Positions 54,101-64,000 of a stretch of DNA of 64,000 bases are shown one piece after another. The position numbers and the translations under genes were made by a program. The notes beneath the pieces are model-generated. The model was not told where the DNA came from. It was given only the letters and a program-made list of their open reading frames with translations, and did no database searches. This DNA comes from Flammula alnicola. Taxonomy: Eukaryota; Basidiomycota; Agaricomycetes; Agaricales; Strophariaceae. The stretch spans positions 1 through 64,000 of the forward strand of contig JADNRV010000091.1 of assembly GCA_015499995.1 (NCBI GenBank), in the 5' to 3' direction. Numbering within the stretch: position 1 is the first letter of the stretch; each line of letters opens with the position of its first letter.

Positions 54101-55469
54101 TAGTTATGCCATCCGTGGGTAAGATCGATTAAAAGATGCACTTCGACCGTCCTAGTCAATGTTGACTTTACCTTAGGATCTCGGTCATTAGCATCATGCC
54201 TTGGTGGAGGAGACGTTGACGGGTTAGTTCATCAGTATTCCGGGTGTCTATTTATTAAAGCATAACTTTCAGAGACCTCTTCTCCGATCTGCTATGACTC
54301 TCTTTTACCAAGGTCGCTTGAGGACCCTGCGTCATATAAGGACCTCGGATCAAAAAGATCTTCAAAAAAAAGATAGCACTGTCGACGATATATGCGATTT
54401 TATAGTCGAATATATCAATTCGGATATACTAGTATGTGGATGTCGTTTCCTTACTCGTTGTATGCGTCCTTCTCAGCCTTTTATCGTTCGACAGGGCCTT
54501 TTGTCTGACAGACTTCTTGTAATTGCAGGTAAGTTTCTGTGAAATCATGGTTCATTATTCTGACTTGAAACTCCCTGACTTTCCTAGATCAGTCCAGCGT
54601 AAGTTTCTGGTATCTCTGTGGGTACTCGAGTATATAAAATGTTAAGCGTGTGCCCGTACCATAGGAAGGCATGCATGACGAGAAGTGCATTCGGCTTGCT
54701 GAATTATGTTCACAGGTTAGTTGCGGAGAAGAAACAAGGAGGATAGCACTGACCCTTTTTCCAATCTGAATAGGTAGTAGATTATCCAAAGCAGGGAATC
54801 CCTCCGGAAACAGAGGAGTTACCCAAAACACTCATTCGGTGTAATCCTGATTGGCATGCAGCGGAGGTGGTGTCTCCTCGACACACCGATTATTATGAGT
54901 CGAACAAAGCTCTGGGAATATTGTTTCGCTCCATCAAACTGGATGAACCCAAACCCGTCCTTCCCAAAGATCTGCCTCCCATTCACGAGCTTTCCGATCC
55001 CATTTCTATAGCACTTGTGGAGAAAGTGCGACTCTATCTTGGGTCCTCAGCTTTCGTCGAGGGCCATTCCTCTGAACTTTTAAAGACATTCAGACGATAC
55101 ACCGACGAGTTGAGGTATATATGTGCCACTCACACCCTTTCAAACTCCCCGGGGGTTCGACTTTTGGAAGCCGAGATCGTCGTTGGCACGATTCTCGCGA
55201 AATGTTCCCAAAAGCGCTGGAGGAATGACCGCAAGTATCGCATGCGGCTACACGCTAAAACCCTCGTTCAGGACGTCCAACAAAGCCTGCTAGAAAATGT
55301 CGATGCAGAATCTATGCAAGAATTAATAGACGGCCTCGAGCTCGCATGGAACGCATGGGATCTCAGTCTCCGTCACAGGAATGAATTTGGAGCCAATAGC
55401 TTTGGTTTCATTGCTCTGGGCAGCATTTTGCAGTATCTCGACAAGTTGGACTGCCAATCATCAATGTGA
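51163..55469 (+). CDS. Cellular RNA-dependent RNA polymerase (QDE-1/RDR type), interrupted
   Basis: RNAi-pathway polymerase that makes double-stranded RNA from aberrant transcripts. Start at the ATG at 51163 (MNVDIKYIPFEADNWTVTGA). Matching family segments run in order: FSIEWERQYVENS, GYNLAINFASIQKVGLGYD, YICFDTLTPPIMEKIPFHRT, HSIVAPYAPHLRIVL, DWPVAFQLESLLRNGLL, LRWPSKYAARLAQAFTATDP, YLFTDGVGTISKSL, the IPVPDSYLLVGVADEGPAY block and the catalytic GGGDVDGDLF loop (about 54205-54280, intron inside). The C-terminal helical domain (54867-55469) is open. Disruptions: TGA at 52991-52993 where a Trp codon is expected, and frame slips near 52360, 53031, 53074, 53227, 53299 and more around 54280-54370. 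It could be a pseudogene or a poorly sequenced intact gene. Confidence 0.8.
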
Positions 55470-55741
55470 ATGCAAAGGCCAGTGAGTCACCGGGTTTTCC
55501 AAAAACAAGTGCTGATAGTGTCGGATACTCGTACACTGTTTCACAGGCCTTTAGCGGTACAAATTCCGTCGCAAGACAGCTGTATGCCCCTTATTTGAAC
55601 AATATTACCTTGGACGGAATTTAGGATGGTGACGATTTACAGCGAAATATTAGGTTAGGTTGGTTAAGTCGTGGATGGGGTTAGGGTTAGAGCATATAAT
55701 AGCATTACGTAAGGACACAACCTCTTTAACCACGATCCACG

Positions 55742-58016
55742 ATGTCGAGCAGAGCTGGTGGCCTCTATGGAGGAATCCAATTTTCCTCTGGTTCTGTATT
55801 CCAATCCACCGTCTCTGAACAATCTAAGCTTCCTAATCCCGTCGAACCTCTGCAACAACAAAACGTCGAACCTGCAAAGAAGCAACGACCTGATGAAGTT
55901 CCTGCTGCTCAGGCCGCGCCCAGTGCGCCTGCACCCGCAGCTGCAGTATCTGCAGTAGCAGCCACAGGAAAACCCACAGCTGGTATCTCTTCATCTGCTA
56001 CACATTATAATTCCTAGAGCACGTTTATTGAAATGTTCGGTATGACACACAAGCTTGGTCCGCTGCGCTCGCCTTTGCGCCTGTCCGCAGAAATCAGGCG
56101 CAGAAAGCAAAAACCGCCGCCCCAAGGTTGCCTGCTGGTGCCGCCGTTCTTTCTACGACTGCGGGACTTTCCTCGACCGCCGTGGTATTCGCACCTCCGG
56201 CTCTTGTCGACACGACCAATCCGCCACCAAAGGAAGAAGCATCGGCATCAGCCCCGGCGACTCAGGGCTGGGGACGAAAGGTCAAGCCACCTTCTATGGT
56301 CCTTGACGAAGACGTCAACGGTTTCAAGAACACCCAGAAGAAGAAACCTGGAAAGGGCAAAAATAAAAAGGTGTGTGTTCTAATTTTTTGCGGTATAATC
56401 TCGTATTCTCATCCCTTTTAGAATAAAAATGCTCCTGTAATTCCTACCTGGGATCCAATGGAGCTTTACGATCCCTTGCGCCCAAATGACTACAATGAAT
56501 ATAAGATCTGGCGAACTAAGGAGCGTATCGACAGGCGCGAGCGACTTGCCGAACAGCGCAGGATGGAAGAGCGCAAGAGATCCAGGCGGAGCGCGAGCTA
56601 CTCGGACTCTGAAGCTACCGGATCGGATGACGATGAACGTCCTCGCAAAGCAGGCAAGTCTTATCGTATCCTCCTTCCTTTCCGGTGACTCATGTGCAAT
56701 GAATGTATAGGACGTTTCGATACCTTCGACCACTGGTCGAGAGGCCGTTCAGAGGGCGACGACGACAACACTCGCATGCAAGACGCTCCGCCTGTCGCAG
56801 TAGACAGAAACCTTACAGGTGATGAGGCCTTCCAACGACGTCTCGCAATGTCCGCAAAACCCCGATCTCCTCCTCCAGCATCGTCTCCTCTCCCACCTCC
56901 TGCACGGCCCCTGCAGGACGAACCAAAGGCACATGTCCCTCCGCCAACGGAAACAGGCGAAGAAGCGTACCTCCGCCGCCTCGCCATGTCTACGATGAAC
57001 CGCAATGCCACGCCCCAACCGGCGGCACCGCCTATACAAATGCAAATGCACATGGCGCCGCCTGTGCCACCAGAACGACCGCGGTCGGCATCACCTCCTG
57101 CTCTCGCCTACAACCCTTTGCGCCACCCTCGGTACCGCCACCGCCGCCTCCTGGACCACCGACCGCCATCCCAAGTGCCTTTGAGGATAGAGTAAAAGCT
57201 GCAGCTGTCATCGCTGCCAAGTTGAGTGCTTTGGCTGCGACCGCTGGAGCCTCGTCGTCTTCGCCTTCGCCGGCACCTCCACAACCTGAACTCCTGCCGT
57301 TGAAGAAACCAGGTACGTATCTTGATTATTATTATCTAACATTGACCTGTGTTAATTTTAATGCTTCGTCATCTCACAGACCCGACCCACACGGTTTTGC
57401 AGCGCGCCTGATGGCGAAATGGGGCACAAAGAAGGTCAAGGCCTCGGTGCCGACGCCTCGGGCATCGTCAACGCACTGCACGTAGAGCGAGTCGGCCACG
57501 GTAAAGGCGGCAAGCAGGGTAAGGGCGCTGCCGGCGGTCAGGACCCCCAGGCTCAAAGGCATCGGCGTGGGCTCCAAAATGGGCAAGATCATCAATAACA
57601 ACGAGGATGCGAAGGCGCGGGAGGATAAGGAGCGCTTTGGGGAGCCGAGCCGTGTCGTGGTGTTGACCAATATGGTGGGACCGGAAGATGTTGAAGACGA
57701 GGATCTGCGTGGAGAGATCGGTTCGTTGTTGATTATCTTCTGGCTACGTTTCTGAATAATGGGCTGACCTTTTTGTTCACTGACAGGTGACGAATGCTCC
57801 AAGAACGGAACGGTTGAAAGGGTTATCGTGCATGCTGTGCACCCCGCACCGCCGATCTCAGAAGAGCCGTCCGCATCTTTGTTCTCTTCGCAGGGCCGTG
57901 GGCGCCTGGAAGACCGTCCGTGAACTCGATGGACGATACTTCGGTGGCAGAACCGTTCGCGCACGATACTTCCCTGAAGCCTCCTTTGCGCAATATGATC
58001 TAGACGCGCTTTCTAA
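55742..58016 (+). CDS. SPF45/RBM17-like splicing factor (G-patch and UHM-RRM)
   Basis: Alternative-splicing factor binding U2AF-type ligands. Start at the ATG at 55742 ([16 protein letters not shown]); an intron (about 55983-56053) joins to [18 protein letters not shown] Pro/Ala-rich linker, the block [20 protein letters not shown] and twice-repeated [20 protein letters not shown] motifs follow. The G-patch is [11 protein letters not shown] + [14 protein letters not shown] (frame slip near 57422) and [15 protein letters not shown]. The UHM RRM has [46 protein letters not shown] and [20 protein letters not shown] with slips near 57865 and 57896. Family proteins end just after DLDAPL; here one more base would give a stop at 58014-58016, otherwise the frame stays open to 58182. 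Confidence 0.85.
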
Positions 58017-58193
58017 ATTGTCTGCTCTGTATCGCTCTGCTCGTTGCATATTGTTTTCGTTTTTGCAGGCTAACGACGTATATCTATGTAATTACTGTTC
58101 GTATTTGCACTATGCAGTGCATGAAGCAATTAATTTTGATTGGCATCTTTCTGACGACAAGCATATCGCATCCCGATTATGAATTATCAACGT

Positions 58194-60705
<2,512 letters not shown>

Positions 60706-60925
60706 GGCTGGTAGTGGAAGAAGAGAGGACAAGTGACCGTCAGTGCTCCGATCGCAAACGAAATCGAGTAACGAAACATTCCGGCCAATCACGTCCTCGT
60801 GATTTACTCTCCTCCGGCTTTCCACACCTCCCGCCTCCGGCCTGACTTCCGGACAAAATCAATTTATGTACTCGTCAAACTATCTTACACAAATTCTACA
60901 ATTAATTCATACACTCATGCTAGCT

Positions 60926-63626
60926 TTATCGTAGCGCTCCCAAGGGATCCTGGTATCCATCATTAGTCGGCGGTGTTTGATCGCGAGACTTCCTGTTTTC
61001 TCGTCTCAGGCTTGTGGAAGTGGGCGGAGGAGGCCGCGGCATCAGCGCCGGAGGGACCGCGGATGTGGGAGTCGCAAAACTCGACCGGGTGTAATTCCAC
61101 GGTGCTCGTTGCGAAATATCTGAACGGGTTTTTGGCGTATTCGACGGTGAGAGTAGAGGGCCTGGTGAAGGAGGCCTCGCCCGATAGGCACTGGAGTGTC
61201 CATGATGAGAATCAGTAACGGGCACCCGCGCTGGCGGAGCAACGACTGCCGACGCGCTCGCCGCTTGCAACTCTTCGCTCTCCTTTTGCGCCTTCAGCTT
61301 TCGCCGCATCTTTTCCTCTCCTCCGACCAGTCTGTCATCATCCAATGTCATCTCGTTCGTCATGAGCACGTCTCTCACATATGAAAGTGACTCCAGCGCC
61401 TCTCTTTTTTGAACCTTTATCCTTTGTGCATCCTGAACTTCACTTTCGTCCTGAAGAAGCGCGTCAACAATCCAGGCCAATGATTCCCCAAGACTTTTAT
61501 CGCGTGATCGAATTTGAGAGATATCTCTTTCTATCTCGAATCGTGTCCGAGGTTCCCATGGTGGTCGTTCTTCAACTGGCCTCTCATCCATTAATGGAAA
61601 CGAGGAGAGCTGTTGACTGGGCGTTCTAACGCCTAGCGAGGCGGCCAATTCTGGGATATTACGCTAGAACTATTTAGCAAGCAAACATTTAATGGAGCAT
61701 TACCAAGAACTTACTCGTATCTCAGTGACTGCATTCATCAACGTTTTGTTGATACCTAAACTTTCCCCTCGCTCAACCAGACCGCGAGTGAACATTTCTG
61801 ATATTCCAACGGGGGGAGCAGACGCCTGCCTTGAGTGGTTCCGGCCAATACTTCCGTCCGTCTGGGATGACCCTAGTGGCGGCCGAGGGAGGCGACTCCT
61901 CCTGATGGGGGAAACGGACGGACTAGCAGGCACCTCCACTGGAATATCCAAAAGGCTGCGATTTTCCATGACTATAGAGGAACCGGTGGCAGGATTTGGC
62001 GACATTTGAAGAGCCAGTGCTTGTCGAAGGAGAAGAACCGCATGATGAGGAGCTCCTTCAATTTTGTTGGAGGATGGCGGTGAGGGATATCGTAACAGCG
62101 TCGTCAGTTGCCCACTGTAATCAGCAGGTATCACTAAATTAAAATGAGCAAAGGAGTACTTTAAACAAGTAAAAAACTGCTTACATTCGTTACGAATCCT
62201 AATAAGCATAGCAACACAGACCCATTGCGCTAGGTCCAGACTTGCATCGCAAGCAAAAAGACAGTCCCACAGCTTCAAGGCATCCGGCATGCTGAATTCA
62301 CGAGTAAAGAGTAATCTCAGCCAACGGCTACAGAAATAGATAAACGGTCAACATTCACGTCACACACACCTCCACAGAATGATGCATTGCTCACATCCCA
62401 TAAATTTGCGGCTCGATGCCAGCTTTCTGCATATGCTGCCACAACACGGGGTCACACGCTTGAAGGAGATTCGACTGGATGTGATTACAGGCTTGAACAA
62501 TCGGAGCGACGTAAGGTCGGATGCCGTCTTGCCCATTGGGTATGATGACACCATTTGGGAAAGGTGCCAATGGTTTCTCGCTGAGCTCTGTGAGTCTGGT
62601 TCTCGCCATTCGTACCACTTGGAAACGCCGTTCATAACAGAGTTGAATAGACCCCATGCATCTGCGGCAACAAACTTGACCGAACAAAGATCCACAGGCC
62701 TTGATAACGTGCATCTTGAATTTCATCGTCGGCTATTGAGTCGTAATGGACTCCAAAATATAATGGAGCCAGCAATTCATGCATCCCTGTGAGATCATGA
62801 GCAAAGGATCCATTTCCATGAGGAAAAAAGACATACCCTGTCGATATCCTATCGATGGATTCATGACCGAGTATAAGAAGAGGATATTCGTGAGTTCTAT
62901 TTGAACGTCACTCTCGCGAAAGAATGAAATCTCAGGAAACCTGCAAAGAGTTAGACTATATATGAATTGAAAAAGACATCTCCTTACGTGCGTTCGACAT
63001 CTTGTGAGATCACCTTCCGTAGCTCTATACCAGCAAACCACTCGTTCCAAGGGTTCTGGAAAAAGACGGTTCAGCAAATTGATAATCTCAAACTGGCGTG
63101 TGCTCAACACTGACCTCATTGTGAAGACTGAGGGGATTGATCAAGTCAAGATTTCCAGCACCATCCACCGGCCTCAGCGGTGCGTTAAGGATACTTCGTC
63201 TGCTTCCATGTTTCGCAACGTCTGGTGCTCGAGACTTCTCTTCCAACAAAGCAGTATAACCCTTCCTCGAACTCTGCAACGTCTCTAGCAAGCTGGAAGG
63301 TCGAGGCGGCAGCGACGCCTGTAGAGGTTCTTCCTTTGCGAGGAAAAGCTTGAGCACAAGAGAAGTTAGCCAACGAAATGGGTACTTGGTGGCATGATCC
63401 CATGAAAGACCTTCCAAGCAAGACTCCTCCCAGCTACACTAATCGAATCGGTCGGCCCTGGATACAATCGTTCTGCTATTGTCGCGTCCTTGCATTTGGA
63501 TAGGGTATTGCCAGAGATGAAGAGACGATCATATAATTTCCTGCAAATTCCCGATGACGCGCATGACTATTCGATAGGTGAACAAACTAACTGAAGCAGC
63601 TCTAGACGAGAAGGGCTGTTGTCCAT
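60926..63626 (-). CDS. TBC1D5-like Rab GTPase-activating protein
   Basis: Start at the ATG at 63626 (MDNSPSRLELLQ); introns join to KLYDRLFISGNTLSK and then to LFLAKEEPLQASLPPRPSSL. The TBC domain contains WNEWFAGIELRKVISQDVER (arginine-finger motif IxxDxxR), FFRESDVQIELTNILFLYSV, MNPSIGYRQG (glutamine finger YRQ), FVAADAWGLFNSVMNGVSKW, LQACDPVLWQHMQKAGIEPQ and LWDCLFACDASLDLAQWVCV. A long Ser/Pro tail (61648-60926) ends DPLGALR. The order and spacing match TBC1D5, which acts on Rab7 with retromer. One frame slip near 62579 (between DSQSSA and EKPLAPFPNGVI) needs an extra base. Confidence 0.85.
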
Positions 63627-64000
63627 TTCAAATATTAATCAAAACATATGATGATTGAAGGCGACGAAACGACGATTGTATGGCGGTTGGAGCGCTCAAA
63701 GTTGGACGGAGGTGTCGTGTTTAGAGGGTCCTGAGCGTTAACACAAACGCTGAAGAGATATAGCCTTGGATATAGCACAAGTTATATGACGTTGTTTGGT
63801 AGTGACGATCTGCAACAAACATTGTATTTACAATTGGGTCGGAATTGGGAACATGCGATAGAAAAAATACATATTATTTCTACTCTACAACACTGTTTCA
63901 AATGTCAAGTACATGGGTTGTAATTCGCGACGATGAAATTCTTAATAAGTATGCTACTAACGTCGAATGCACGGGAACCGCGAGGTTGAATGCTGAGCGA
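63627..64000. other. right-edge region
   Basis: Upstream of the TBC1D5-like gene. A reading frame from an ATG at about 63904 is open to the window edge, but it is too short to judge. Nothing else is recognisable. Confidence 0.3.

Noticed and set aside
55675..55695. Telomere-like TTAGGG units downstream of the RdRP gene
   Set aside because: Only two adjacent copies; too short to be an interstitial telomere or a chromosome end.

Overview
The window is a gene-dense stretch of a fungal genome, most likely an Agaricomycete (Basidiomycota). Almost every gene is cut by several GT..AG introns of about 45-75 nt. Genes lie close together on both strands, with promoters of 100-400 bp, and the protein families are fungal (Zn2Cys6 regulator, Sec66, Shr3, cellular QDE-1-type RdRP, SPF45, Sfi1). 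No rRNA, tRNA or CRISPR array was recognised.

Layout: 1-3034 (-) end of a large Arg/Glu-rich protein; 4034-8273 (+) USP7/Ubp15 deubiquitinase; 8546-9299 (-) Sec66; 9512-10252 a complete 741-bp non-autonomous DNA transposon (33-bp perfect terminal inverted repeats, 8-bp target duplication); 10436-12714 (+) citrate synthase; 13143-14589 (-) uncharacterised Pro/Gly-repeat protein, divergent from 14688-17240 (+) PP2A B56 subunit; 17958-20265 (+) cytosolic HSP70 with a clear heat-shock element and TATA box; 20722-23945 (-) secreted PhoD-like phosphatase; 24250-25509 (-) class II aldolase; 26752-29486 (+) Zn2Cys6 regulator; 29753-33773 (+) Sfi1; 33968-34266 (-) tiny PIG-Y-like GPI subunit; 34429-34909 (+) small coiled-coil protein; 34955-36520 decayed coding relic; 36907-38688 (+) Gfo/Idh/MocA oxidoreductase; 38852-39760 (-) aprataxin-like Hnt3; 40143-43438 (-) Gyp7-type TBC RabGAP; 43667-44089 (-) ribosomal protein eS21; 44299-45770 (-) ALKBH1-like dioxygenase; 45865-48141 (+) LETM1; 48499-49346 (-) Shr3; 49453-50213 (+) mitochondrial RsfS; 51163-55469 (+) RNA-dependent RNA polymerase of the RNAi pathway; 55742-58016 (+) SPF45 splicing factor; 58194-60705 (-) succinate dehydrogenase flavoprotein; 60926-63626 (-) TBC1D5-like RabGAP.

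Most genes are housekeeping. Two TCA-cycle enzymes (citrate synthase, Sdh1), LETM1 and RsfS serve mitochondria. Two RabGAPs, Sec66, Shr3 and PIG-Y serve the secretory and endomembrane system. Hnt3 and ALKBH1 act in nucleic-acid repair or modification. There is no operon-like logic beyond divergent promoter pairs.

Two points cut across the annotation. First, many otherwise well-conserved genes are broken by single-base frame slips, nearly all of the kind restored by one additional base. This looks more like uncorrected deletion errors in the assembly than biology, and it makes several gene models discontinuous. Second, the most interesting real features are the intact transposon in the shared SEC66/CIT1 promoter region, the heavily interrupted RNAi-type RdRP gene, the heat-shock-element array, and the relic between 34955 and 36520.
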